DNA of 64,000 bases from Ixodes scapularis (taxonomy: Eukaryota > Arthropoda > Arachnida > Ixodida > Ixodidae). A program made the translations under genes and the position numbers. The notes below the pieces were generated by a model. It was not told where the DNA came from and did no database searches. It worked only from the letters and a program-made list of their open reading frames with translations. This document shows, in pieces, positions 44,006 through 55,419 of this stretch. Every line of letters begins with the position of its first letter. Position 1 is the stretch's first letter. The stretch covers positions 63,095,930 to 63,159,929 of the forward strand of contig NW_024609836.1 of NCBI RefSeq assembly GCF_016920785.2, read 5' to 3'.

Positions 44006-47000
44006 AGATCTATATTCTATAGATCTGACATTTTCATTAACGGTCTCAATGTTCTGACATTATAGCACGAGGTCACCTATTGATGTAACAAGTGAAGTAA
44101 CTTTAGCACCTGCTTATTTTTCTTCTAAGAGTTTAAAGTATCCTGTATAAATCTGGAAAAGCAGCGCATGTACGATTATGCTATTAGGTGCGACGCATCA
44201 AGAGGAGTTAGTCTCAATAAATTACGGGAATCAAACAAAGAAATGTGGAAACCTTATAATGTTCGTGGACATTAAGACCTCAGATAGCAGAAAGTAATTA
44301 GACGAATAGGGTAAATGTTTTAACGTTTTAGTGCTGCTAGAACAAGTAACTGGTGTAAAAACGGAAGGTTACAGTTTCTATTAAGCGATCTCATATTTAC
44401 CAATGATTTCCTCATTTTTCCGGTCCTTATATTCAGAAAAAAAAAAGTTCCAGGTGTAAGCTGGATGGCTGGTACAGATACCTGTCACGCTGGGCGTTTA
44501 TGCTTTAAATTAAAACATTAAAGACGTATTATATGCATATAAGGAAGTACACCAAAATACTGTTTAACATTGTTTCTAAACAATTCGGTGTGAAGACTAC
44601 TAAAGCAGCAAGTACCCGTTCATTGCTTTTCTCTTTATATTACGCAGTGTTTAACTAAGGACCGTGGCTACTTCAGTATCTCGCATGCTACTAGAAACCA
44701 CAAAAATTGCCTGTATTCAAGCTTCTACTTTGCACTCTAAGAGAAAAAAATGATGACATTCCTAAGAACTACTTGAAATAATCAATCTAAACTTGAAGTA
44801 CACATTACGTTGAAGGCAGCGCCTTTTTTCGAACGTCTTGAAATATAATAACCGTTGATATCAATAAAAACATCGCATGCATTATTTTGATAAATTATGT
44901 GTTTCATGCTCGAAATAGAAAATCACAGTCTCACCAATAATGGTCAACATAAATTTTCCCGAACGAAACATTTTGAAGTGCAGAATATTCTGAAGAAGAA
45001 AACAATGTAGAAACCAAATTAAAATGAGCAAGATGTGGATTCCAAACAGTAACGTTGAAACCTCCTTGGAGATAACATGTATAAAAAGGGATATTGGGTT
45101 TAGGAAGAATCGGTACCTTCTTTCATATATACAGGGTGCTTTTTTAAGGTTAATAGATTTGTTAAAAAAAATAACAGGAAAAGCTGCACGTATGCAGTTT
45201 GTGCAGCTAAGTTATACGGTTAGGGGAACATAGTATAGTGGTCTGATCGCAACGATCAGTCGGCTAGTTAAGTAAAAGATTGTTAATGAACTTTTTAAAT
45301 AGTAGATGTAGACATGCTTTCAATTAGAAACATGCGGATCGTCATCGAAAACTAGTAAATCGGTAGGTTTTATGAAGACTTCGAGCGAGTGAAAAGCTCA
45401 GTTGTGCTCTAAATTGACCACTCGTGCAGCAGGTACAAGGCTACCAGCGCGATTTTTCCGTCTTTTACCACAGCTCCAGCCTTGTACCTGTACCAGGAGT
45501 GGTACCTTCAGCGCACCACTACGCATACCACGAGCTCAGAGTTGTTCTAAAAAGTATTGATTCACTGGTTTTCGTTTACGCTCAGCAAGTTTATAATTGG
45601 AACCGTATGTCTCTTTTAAGCAATAAAAAAAAGTTATTTAACACATTTTATATTCTATATTTTTTCGCGAGATTATTGAAGTCGCAAAAGTCTGGAAAAT
45701 TGGATCCTCGCGAAAATGAAGTTGTTATAATACATTTATTAGGCAACATTTTTCAGTATTCGTAGTATAGTCACCGAGCGTTTGGGAACATGTGGCCTAT
45801 TTTGACTATGTTCTTAATTCCCGATTCATTTTGTAACGTTCTATCCTCTCTCGCCGCAGTTTGATTTGCTGTGAACCAGCAGTAAGATGCATGGAACCTA
45901 CCACGTCCTGCGTTTCATACCCTGTCGGTGACTATTTATTTTGTATATAAAAAACTATTACTTGCATTAGTTCAACCAAGATTATAACTTAAACATACTG
46001 TAGCTCTTAGATGCAACAAAGGGTTTTTAAAGGTTCAAGAAAGAAAAGCTCCATAGCATTTTTTTTATTTAGCCACTCTCATTCGAAAGATTTTATAAAG
46101 CTTTATTAAACTGTCATTTTTATAGATGCTGTAAAGGAAACGCCGTAATTTGATCCAGCAATTAGGCTAAAATTGAAATCATTTTTTTTTACGTTTTGCA
46201 GCCTCAGAATAACCATTGCCTTTCGGCACTTATGCTGTTAATATTATTTTCTTAAATTACGAGCATATTTTTATAACTTCCAAGCTAAAAAGAAAAGTAA
46301 CGGAGTTTCGTTCGTCTCTTCTTGGTTAAAAAAATGGTGGATGCCAGAGAACAAAGAATAGCTCACCTGGTGGAATTGCGAAAATAGAAATGCGCAGGAT
46401 TCTCTTGACTCGTGCGTATCTCTGTACTATACGATCCAGCTTTATATATACTTCTAAACGCAGAAAAGACAGGTGTCGTCTCAGTAATTTGAGTTAATGC
46501 ACAATTTGTTTTTTTTTTTTAGCAAAATGTAAAAAAAAAAGTTAATTGCTTTTCAACATTCGTCGTTCTTTTTCAGCGGCTCAAGGTCCGTGAATTAGCT
46601 GCACCATCGGCGTCCATATAAATAACAAAATGAGTCGGAGGATTCTTATACGACGTTTACATACATGACTTAAACGTAAAATGCGATTGAAAAAAAAAAT
46701 ATTATGCAATGTTTTTTAAGCAAAAGTTTGAGTATATTCTTTCAGAAGTGAGAATTGTCTTCAAAACTAGTAGTGTGTAGAAAGTAGTTATTCCGGGAAT
46801 ATACGTTATCGATAAAATTTACCAGCCTACACTGAGTAGTGTCTGTAAAATGCGAAGAGGCGCCATTGCTTTGTTCGTCCTAGATATGATGCGCAGTGTG
46901 CTGCTCAGTGTTCTTTTGCATACTGTAACCGCTTAGCTTTTGTCGGTTAAAGGTCATACAACTCGTCGTGTATTTCTGTAATACCCGTGAAGCCGGCACA

Positions 47001-47120
47001 TTTCTGTTTGCTATACACATATATTGTTGTTTTAATCTATGAGTTTGCACTGGCGAATCTAGAGTCATTAGAATTGTAATGAATACTGATTCTTTGAGTG
47101 TATTTTTTTTTTTAATTCAC
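44006..47120. repeat. Segmental duplication block S3, copy C, second part
   Basis: It aligns with about 7,230-10,620 of copy A (for example 44,130-44,300 with 7,380-7,560, 44,860-45,000 with 8,150-8,300, and 46,360-46,450 with 9,880-9,970). No conserved ORF; AT-rich. Confidence 0.7.
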
Positions 47121-47523
47121 TAATAGTGTTGCTCTTTTTTCTGACAATTTAGGACCAAAGTTGCCACATAAATACCGGGGAACCAAAGGTGAAACCCTGC
47201 TCTAGCATTTAATTCATTGACTGTCGTATTTTATATTAAAACAATGTTCAAAAGGGAATTAAAGTCATCTGACGATGTTCCAAAGACCAATGCAACACTC
47301 TGGCAGCTGGCTTTCAAATTTGACACGGATCTGAACAGGAAGCTGTACACACGGCACAACATTTGAGTTTACAGCACTGGATTAGCGGTGAATAAATAGT
47401 CCTTAGCATACCTTTTAAAAAGGAACACGAAAAGAATCTCATGGGTCAGTTGATAGATGCGAATATGCTTCTTAAGGTTATCCGGGATTTGATGAGATAA
47501 TTTTTGATTTCTGTAATTACAAA
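47121..47523. other. Spacer, nothing recognised
   Basis: AT-rich, no ORF over 60 codons, no repeat ends recognised. Confidence 0.4.
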
Positions 47524-48175
47524 GTGAAACAAGGAGACGCCAGGCTCTTTAAATCGACCGGAAAATTCGGTTTCTTAACCTATCGCGCTAAGACTTTGTG
47601 CAGCGTTGCCCACAGATGGTGCATTTTTTTGTTTTTGTAAAATTTGCAAAGAGCGAATTTACCTGAGGAAAAAGTAAAGAAAGAAAAAGGCTTAGCTCCT
47701 ATGGAAACGCAGCGACGCCACCGGTGTTTAAACAATACGGCGCCGTTTCGCACGGGAGACAAGAGATGGCGCAAGCGGTTGCGACGCCAACTGCCACCAA
47801 CGAACGAGCAGACGAGGCCGAGAGCCGGCGTATTTAGCAGACAAGGAACTGCAGTTCCTTCTTGTTACCGCGCCTGCCTTTTTTGTTTCTGCGACTGTCG
47901 CCGCCCGCGGAACGCGCTACGCTTTTGAGTCGAAAAGAATGTCTGCTAAAGACGCTGGCTCTCGGCGCCGTACGCTCGTTCGTTGGCGGCGTTCGTTACG
48001 CCATCTCTTGTGTCCCGTGCGCAACGGCGCCGTGTTGTTTGCAGACCGGTGGCGTCGCTGCGTTTCCATAGGAGCTAAGCCTTTTTCTTTCTTTACTTTT
48101 CCCTCAGGTAAGTTCGCTCTTTAAGAAACCGAATTTTCCGGTCGATTTAAAGAGCCTGGCGTCTCCTTGTTTCAC
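47524..48175. mobile_element. Foldback element, 652 bp
   Basis: The outer 55 bases (GTGAAACAAGGAGACGCCAG onward) are the exact complement of the last 55. After a 65-base asymmetric piece, longer imperfect arms follow (about 200 bases, with 'aaggcttagctcctatgga' on the left and its complement on the right), leaving a middle of about 100 bases. ORFs of 61-94 codons read through both arms in opposite orientations and are mirror images, not separate genes. Confidence 0.9.
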
Positions 48176-48675
48176 CCTGTAGTTCTAGCTTTGGGTTTTT
48201 TCAATTGCTGATATATCAGGTTGTAATTTGTTTGTTTAGGTAGATATATGGATCTTAAAAGCTAGCGGAATCAGTGTCAATATGATAGATTGTATTGAAA
48301 TCGCTGCCTTCAAGCAGAATATTTTTTCCAATGTTAATATTTTATGTTTGATAAAACGAAGGGACCAATGTAGGTTATGAACTAACCTAACTGCTCGTTT
48401 TTTTGTAATGCCATTACTGTTTAAGGTTAATTATTTTTGTCACCCTCTCAAACTAACAAACAATATTGCAATTTCGAGTTGATCAACGATGTATAAGGTT
48501 GCTGTTTTAATGACTCTGGAAGAATATATTTTAATTAAAATTAAGCCAATTGGTCGAGGAATTTCTCTTCTGAGGTCATTCACATCTGTCCAGCCTAAAG
48601 TTTCCCAGAACCAAGCACCAAACAAATTTTAAATGATGCCACGCGTTCAATAATCGAAATGTGTTTACATTTTTG
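48176..48675. other. Spacer with possible LINE 3' remnant
   Basis: The ORF at 48,440-48,625 (minus) lies downstream of the RT relic on the same strand and may be its eroded C-terminal part, but no motif confirms this. Confidence 0.35.
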
Positions 48676-48930
48676 CTATAAAATGATAAATTTTGTCTTT
48701 GACCTATTTAACCGTAGCTGGATAGAGCGTAACCCCAAGTGCAGTTGATATAGCCAAGTCTTTACCTCTCTTTCTAGTTTATCTAAATTCTTGCCGAAAA
48801 AATGCAACATTCGTATCATCAACGTATAAAACTGAATTAGGAACTTGCGGAATATTTGCATTGTCATTAAATTATATAAGAAAAAGTAATGACTTAAGAA
48901 TCGATCCCTGAGGCACGCCATACTGAATTT
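48676..48930 (-). pseudogene. LINE reverse-transcriptase relic
   Basis: In the minus strand, QYGVPQGSIL is readable near 48,893-48,925, followed after frame changes by FLYNL and, further on, LRLNRSKTKFIIL. These are the RT blocks around and after the catalytic box of CR1/Jockey-like elements. Multiple frameshifts. Confidence 0.65.
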
Positions 48931-50106
48931 AAGCTAATGAGGAGCGCACAATGTTAATAGCTACATTGAGAACGTGATGTCAATTAGCTGCGAATCAAGT
49001 CTAACGCCGTGCCAGTTATTTACAGAGTGGCAGCTTTGTTTGGCGGTTTAGGTTCAAGGATGCCAGATGACAACCAAACTGTTAGCAGTGAAGCCTAACT
49101 TTTGCCCTTGTTTTGCGAATTAGGGCCAAGATAGAATGGAATAGTATGGAATGTGAATTGTTAGCACAGGTACGTCATACGCGTACACTCCGATAAATCA
49201 CTGTCAAATTATATTCCGAAGTATTTTTTCTGAGTTCAGATCCTGAATAGGAATGCAATCACATGACAGGCAGCTAGAGGTATGCAGAGCGACATGAGCT
49301 GAAACTTTTACTTTCTTAATTGGTTGTTTGAAGCAAACAAGCTTATTTGTGTTGAAGAATTTACTGCGATTAAATTTGAATGAAACGAGACTTTGGCCGA
49401 AGAAGGTCAATTATGGTTCTATAGCTTGACTTCATCGGGCTCTTGAAATACCGTAAATTCCCAGACGGAAATCAAAGTTTGAGACAAAAAACCGTGTTCT
49501 ACCTGGGAAACTATAGTCCCTCACGGCATAAGAGACGCAGAGCGTGTGATGTAATTTACACACTGCTTTCCTCGTGATTGGCTCTTCGGTGCTCTTAATG
49601 GCTAATGCAGCAATCTCACTGGCTGAGAAGCAATGATGGGATGTACAGGACCCGACAGGCCCTGCGCTTTATAAACTATACGTGGCTCTATGCTACCCAA
49701 TTGCACACCTTTTTTAAACCACGCATAGGTATAGTGAACGCTCCATGACCTTGCTCTTTTAGCCTGCGTGTGCTAGCTTGACTGTGTCCTAACTTTTAAG
49801 GGTACTCTGACTTATGGTGAAACAAATTGTCTTCACAGCTCTTCACGTTTTAGGTTAGTCTTCGACGGAAATCGTTACTCTAATTATTTTTTTTCCTCAG
49901 AATTATAAATAAAAAACAGAATGTTATCCACAGTTTCAGCTCATTTCCAGAAACCACTATCTTAAAGTAATAGAGACATTTACGGTTCTAAAAAAATTGA
50001 TTTGTTCGATATCTGTTTCATCATTGCAGAGCGAGACAGTGGACGTGTTTAATTTATGTTTCCGTAGTGCGTTGTTCATAATGTTTTAATTAGTGTGTTA
50101 GATTGT
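48931..50106. other. Remnant of a fourth unit start and non-coding sequence
   Basis: At 49,020-49,130 the 72-bp minisatellite motif recurs ('gtgaagcctaacttttgccc', 'ggatgccagatgacaacc'), followed by sequence loosely like 480-540. From about 49,470 to 50,106 I see no gene or repeat. Confidence 0.55.
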
Positions 50107-50247
50107 AATACTGCCGCGCTCAGGGTCACGGACTTGTAGGAGGTTCTCGTTTATTTTTGCTGCGGACATAACTTCTATCGTCATCCCTGCATCTATTGTT
50201 TTAGAAAGTGCGTGTTCATTCCCGCCCCGAGCGCGCTACGCTCGAAC
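50107..50247 (+). repeat. Inverted-copy block X, plus copy, first part
   Basis: It matches the complement of 53,142-53,280 ('atactgccgcgc' to 'gagcgcgctacgctcgaac'). The block is interrupted by a hAT-like element and continues at 51,544. Confidence 0.85.
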
Positions 50248-50280
50248 CAACGTTACTAAAACATTCAGTTGGGAAACTGC

Positions 50281-51013
50281 CATAGAGACTGCTCTGAAAA
50301 AGTGAAAGCCGTTTACAACTCCCTGTAACACCGAATTAGAGCGCAGCTCTTGAGGAGGAGGAGGGAAGGGTACTGGGGGGGGGAGGTGAAGTGACCTTGG
50401 AGGGTCACGTGACGATGCCGTTGATGTCACCAGTGACGTCACTGATGACGTCATCAGTGACGATGACGATGCGGACTCCGATGACGTCATCAGCGATGAT
50501 GACGATGACGATGCGGATGTCGGTGATGTCATCAGTGACGTCACTGATGACATCGGCCGTGATGATGACGATGCGGATGCCGGTGACGTCATCAGTGACG
50601 TCACTGATGACGTCATCAGTGATGATGACGATGACGATGCGGATGCCGGTGAGGTCATCAGTGACGTCACTGATGACGTCATCAGTGATGATGACGATGA
50701 CGATGCGAATGCCGGTGACGTCATCAGTGACGATGACGTCATCGGGGAAGTCACGTGACCTCGGCGGGGAAGTCACGTGACCCTGGGGGGTGGTCACGTG
50801 ACCTGGGGGTCACGTGACTTTGGGTGTCACGTGACCCTGGGAGAGGGGTCATGTGACCTCTGGGGGCCACGTGACCTTGGGGGTCACGTGACCTTGGGAT
50901 AACCTTGGGGGTCGCGTGACCTTCGGGTGACCTTGGTTACGCCGACGCTGACGGCGACGCCGACGCCGACGCCGCTCAAGCCGGGAACGGGCCCCTAAGA
51001 GCTGCGCTCTAAA
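50281..51013. mobile_element. Minisatellite-filled transposon, copy 2
   Basis: Its ends match those of 38,511-39,752 (left 'tgaaagccgtttacaactcc', right 'taagagctgcgctctaaaag'). The inverted core is TAGAGCGCAGCTCTT. The interior is unrelated to copy 1 except for CACGTGAC repeats: a TGACGTCA/GATGACGATG array (50,410-50,750), then CACGTGAC repeats (50,751-50,920) and a CGACGC run (50,940-50,980). Confidence 0.8.
50396..50920. repeat. Array of TGACGTCA and CACGTG palindromes
   Basis: A 60-70-bp unit containing TCATCAGTGACGTCACTGAT and GATGACGATGCGGATG repeats about five times, giving many TGACGTCA sites, the consensus for CREB/ATF factors. About eight CACGTG sites follow, the E-box bound by bHLH factors. 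Long Thr/Met/Ser- and Asp/Val-rich ORFs on both strands are repeat artefacts. Confidence 0.9.
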
Positions 51014-51543
51014 AGTGGCTCCGATCAGTCCTCGAGAACCGAGCTAATGGCGAAAACAACGCCGCCATTTCTCCCTCAGCTGCCACTCGAGGAACTGCAC
51101 GTTACTTGTATTTTGGCTTCAAATCGGCCATTTTAGCGCCAACACAGATACAGCGGAAGAGGTTACAGGCATGCAACCCTCGTCTCCCCAGCGGACGTGC
51201 CGCGACTTGATACCGAAGTTAAAATGCACCTAGGTCGGGACGCGCTAGCTGAAAGCACCGCTGAGGCATGGTTGTATAAAAACAATATTAATTGTGCCGC
51301 AAACACTGCAAACTAAAGATTTTCAAAACATTACGCGCCTATCATTTTGTACTAAACTCCAATACATTTTATACAAAAGGAGTCTTTTCCGTTTCTTTTT
51401 ACGCAAAACCATGCTTTCTAAAAGCTCAAGGTGACCACAGTACAGACAAATGATAAAGAGTGGCGCTGTTGTATTTAGCTCGGTCTCGGTGGACGCCAGC
51501 GGCCCAAGTTTCGACGGCGAGTTTCCCAGTTTTAGTAGTGTTG

Positions 51544-51623
51544 GCTCGAACCTTTTCCGCCGAATCTTCGAAACAGTGACTCAGTCTAGATAAGAGGCCA
51601 CCCGCGACCTTGTCGAGTTAGTT
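51544..51623 (+). repeat. Inverted-copy block X, plus copy, second part
   Basis: It continues block X after the hAT insertion, from GCTCGAACC to 'gaccttgtcgagttagtt', matching the complement of 53,066-53,148. Confidence 0.85.
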
Positions 51624-52195
51624 TTTTCGCCTCGGCGTTCGATCCTGCTGCTTCGCCGCCTTCGACGCCCGCGCCGCTCTATAGCCAACCGGCAATGGCC
51701 AGGCGGCGCCAGCAGAGTGAGAGCGCACGGTTATACCCTGTCTCGTTGTAACTTGGCAAAGGGTGAACGATAAGCCCCAAATTGCGTGCCGAAGGCTTCA
51801 AAATGTGCGACGTATACGAGCGCAACGCACACATATTGGAGCATGACGCAGCGAAAAGCCTTATACTTCTTCGGAGTTGAGGCGCGCTCCGGTGATAGGC
51901 AGTTACGTTCCGATTGGCCCGCGAGGGCAGTAGCTTCCGCTGTACTGGCACGTTACGCGATCACGGCTTCCTGGGATAGCCAGTATTTCTTGCTTCAGGC
52001 ACTAGGCTAACCGGCGCCACCAGAGTAAAAGCTCACGTTTGAACAAAGCAGCCGCCACTTCCAGGGGTACCCAATATTTCTTGTTTCAGTCGCTAGATGG
52101 CGCCAAACCAAACAGCATTGCAGGTTGCCTATTGTTATCTTTCTTTTCCCTTTTATTTCTGGGCACAAGTTTGCCCCATTAAACGTTCCGTTTAC
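51624..52195. other. GC-rich non-coding sequence with a short duplication
   Basis: A ~45-base segment around 'agtatttcttgcttcaggca' (51,980-52,020) recurs diverged at 52,070-52,110 ('aatatttcttgtttcagtcg'). No gene recognised. Confidence 0.45.
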
Positions 52196-52254
52196 TCAGT
52201 CATTCGCCGCCTCATCACTTGTCATTCGTGGCATTCTGGTGGAGGTGCGGGGTA

Positions 52255-53100
52255 GCGGGTAGACGTCCTTTTTTGTTACGGCGTTCAGTCGACGATAGTC
52301 CACGCAGAACAGAAGAGTCCCGTCCTTTTTTTTCACCAGGACCACCGGTGAAGTCCACGGACTCTTTGAGGGCTGAATGATGTCGTCGTCGAGCATATCT
52401 TCAACTTGCTTCTGGATGACTTCTCTCTCTTTCACCGAAACACGGTACGGCGATCGATGAACGGGAAGTGTGTCGTCATCAGTAACAATTCGATGTTTCG
52501 CAATCGTCGTTTGGCGTACCTTCGACGACGTGGAGAAGCACTCACTGAACTCGGCGAGAAGGTCACTGAGTTGTCGCCGTTGTGGGGTAGGCAGGGTTAA
52601 ATTGATGTCAAACTACGAAGGCGGCGTTGTCTCGTGTGGCCACGAAGAGAGGTCTTCTGTTACTCCGGCGATAGCGGCTGAGTCTGGGAGTTCCTCGGTG
52701 TGACCCATGGCGGTGCCTTTCGTAAGGTGCTGAGCCTCCTGTCGGAAGTTCGTTACGAGTGCAAAAGTGCGTCCGTATTGGAGCTCCGCGATGCCTCTTG
52801 CGACGCCGATCCCTCTTGCTAGTTGCAGTTCGACGCTACCTTCCAGCAAAGCTTCTCCGCAGATGCCTTTTTCGGTCGCGACAAGCACAAGTACACTCGA
52901 GCGTGGTGGCAAGTTCACGTGGTCGGAGAGTGCACGCACTGTAGCTGACGTGGCTGCCGTAGTTTTGTGATCCTCGGGCACTACGACAGGTTTCCGCAGC
53001 CTCAACTCGTTGGCTTCCAGGTCGATGACGGCGCCGTATTCGCACAAGAAGTCCATTCCGAGTATAACTAACTCGACAAGGTCGCGGGTGGCCTCTTATC
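52255..53100 (-). pseudogene. Gypsy-like element 3, protease-RT fragment
   Basis: One frame on the minus strand reads the end of the protease fold (LVELVILGMDFLCEYGAVID), a long linker (RSSVLVLVATEKG, FRQEAQHL), an in-frame TAG at about 52,610, then HRSPYRVSVKEREVI and the RT start WTSPVVLVKKKDGTLLFCVD, YRRLNAVTKKDVYPLPR. It is cut off there, before the catalytic box. No LTR is attached; its 5' side runs into block X. A different gypsy lineage from elements 1 and 2. Confidence 0.85.
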
Positions 53101-53280
53101 TAGAGTGAGTCACTATCTCGAAGATTCGGCGGAGAAGGTTCGAGCGTAGCGCGCTCGGGGCGACAATGAACACGCACTTCCTAGAAGAACAAATGCAGGG
53201 ATGAACGATAGAAGTTACGTCCGCAGCAAGAATAAACGAGAACCTTCTACAAGTCCGGGACCCTGCGCGCGGCAATACTG
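53066..53280 (-). repeat. Inverted-copy block X, minus copy
   Basis: About 215 bases matching, in inverted orientation, 50,107-50,247 plus 51,544-51,623. Its last ~30 bases overlap the protease-coding frame of gypsy fragment 3, so X could be part of that element's 5' region. On the plus strand it has an 'aataaa' at 53,231. Confidence 0.8.
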
Positions 53281-53799
53281 TTTTCTTTTCTTTCGTTTTT
53301 TTTTAATTTTCTTTACTTTTTGCCAGTTATATCAGTGAATGTCATTTACATCGTGCGAAATGTTGCTGTTGGTATTTCTTATTAATTTATTTTACTATTC
53401 TTGTATAGTCTGCTATGCAGTACTCACCTTTGCCTTGACCACCGATCAGGCGGCTGGCAACACTCCTAAATATACTATATATCAAAACGAATAATTTGGA
53501 GGCACTACACAAACTCAAACTGTTTCTTTTTGCGCTGTTTTAACCCATTCAATACGATCATCAACCAACTCGCTCAGCTTTACACCTTGCTGTTGCTACC
53601 TTCTTACTCTCTTTTTTTCTTAAAATGTATCACACACCTCATATCGATTCGCCGACTTGCTATCACGGAATACCGACTTTGCGACAAGCTACGGTACCCG
53701 ACAACCTATGAAAGGCAGGTGTTCTTATCTTAGAGCATCTAAGTTCTCGAGGACAAAATTTTCTGATTCTGTCCTCGAGGCGCACATCGATTAACGTCG
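53281..53799. other. AT-rich spacer
   Basis: No gene recognised. A short hairpin (TTCTCGAGGACA ... TGTCCTCGAG) lies at 53,742-53,789. Confidence 0.45.
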
Positions 53800-54325
53800 G
53801 TGTCTCGTTGACAGCAGAGCGCTAATATGACGCTCGGCGAATCGCCACGCCATGCGCTTTTCTGGAGATGTCGATGACTTTAGGTATGTTACTTTGTGGT
53901 CGCCACCGAAGAAATATGTAGGCGTCACGGAATGGAGGTAGTTGCTGTTGCTCTAAGTCAACCGTCGCTGAAAGTCTTTTGAAGCGATGATGGTGCGCAA
54001 TGTCTAGCATTATATAGAGCAGCCTCAGGGATTTCGTGCCGCTGGCATCTAGCCTCGATGACGTCACAGTTTGTCACGTCATCCCAAAGGCGCTCCAAAT
54101 GCATAGCGGTCTAGATTTGCTATGACGCTCGTGACGGGACATGACGTAATGTCACGTCACCACGTCACCACGTCATGACGTCACGTAGGGCGACAGCATA
54201 GGGTGACATCGTGATGGTACGTGGCACCACGACGGTCAGGTGAGACTGTAACGTCACGTAACGGCATAAGGCGTAATCGTGACGCCACGATGACACTTTG
54301 CACCACACTTTAACGTCCTGATGTA
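53800..54325 (+). mobile_element. CACGTC/TGACGTCA-rich element E, copy 1
   Basis: It is an inverted relative of 63,420-63,965: shared 'gtctcgttgaca', 'tggtcgccacc', 'cccaaaggcgctccaaat' and then a tract dense in GTCACGTCA/TGACGTCA variants (54,060-54,310). No ORF. Exact ends and target duplication not resolved. Confidence 0.7.
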
Positions 54326-55400
54326 TACACAAAACTCCCGCAATCTACTCTTTAGCAGTCCGATTATTTAGGCCGCAAAGGCATGAAGAGGAGGACGTTC
54401 TAAATGCTAAACTTTAGAACGCCTTTGAAAAAGAGCCAAAAAAGACATATTTTTTTATTTTCTGATACCTTTAATGTGACATTTGTATTTGTCATTATAC
54501 TCAGTGGTGTAGCTTCCGGTGAAGCATATGGTGACGGAAATAATATTAGCCAATCACGTTGTACACGGAGACACCGCCACGTTCACTCCTGGGAACGTTC
54601 CCAATGTTACCATTTGCTGCGCTGATATCTCTCTTGACGGCAGCCATCGCCAATTGTCCTGCATATTTTGTTTGATAAAATGTTGAACTAGAGCTACTAG
54701 CACTGAAATAAAATGCATAAGTGCGGTGAACACCATGGACTTCTTAAGAGACAAACGACGTGGCGCGTCTCCATTATTTTATTATCGGTCCGTAGCCTGA
54801 GAAAATGGGAAATTGATTCACGAAGCAAGATGCATGAACATAAGCCACGCACTTCGTTCCTTAAGCTTTTAGTGTTTAACGCCGAGGTCTAAAAAGAATG
54901 ATGTATTTTGAAGAATGGAACCCTAATGAAATTATATGAATGTGTGCGTAGGAAACATTCCTTGATGTGTAGGGGTTAAATTGACCCGTGCTGACCCGAA
55001 TGTACACGTCGGAGATGGGAACCGGAGCACGGCCTTACTTGCAACACCATATGATTAAAAATACGAAAAAAACACTTTTTTTTTCCATTTTACTGCTTTA
55101 TTCCACGGCGCATCAAATCCAGTCAATGCGCTGTACCACCTGTGTTTCTGTGTCACATGCAGTGACGGCGCATTTCTGTTCGACATGAACGGCCATGGCA
55201 TGTAGTCGTGGGAGGATTGACTCCAAAACGCAATTTTGTACCCGTACTAGAGCAGAAAAAGATATTAGTACGCAGAGTTATGCCTATTCTCCTACAGGGC
55301 AGTATTTGTTTTCGATGTTTTGATAAGAGATTTTGCGTCAGCACAGGATGACCGATGCCAACTGTATTTCATCACAATTTTCTGGGAACGCACTGATCCG
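54326..55400. other. Spacer, nothing recognised
   Basis: No ORF above 73 codons, no clear repeat ends. Confidence 0.4.
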
Positions 55401-55419
55401 AAATGAAGGCGCCGAATTA

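Larger units (their letters stand above)
50248..51543. mobile_element. hAT-like element, 1,296 bp, TSD GCTCGAAC
   Basis: GCTCGAAC flanks both ends (50,240-50,247 and 51,544-51,551), splitting block X; the uninterrupted site exists in the X copy at 53,140. Ends are imperfect inverted repeats: CAACGTTACTAAAAC and CAACACTACTAAAAC, each followed by GGGAAACT. An eight-base duplication fits hAT (or P) elements. No transposase; it carries the second minisatellite-filled element. Confidence 0.85.

Noticed and set aside
47580..48124. Several 61-94-codon Arg-rich ORFs
   Set aside because: They are mirror readings of the two arms of the foldback element.
50236..50797. Three ORFs of 129-172 codons on both strands
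   Set aside because: Translations of the TGACGTCA/GATGACGATG repeat, with periodic Met-Thr-Ser or Asp-Val-Ile text.
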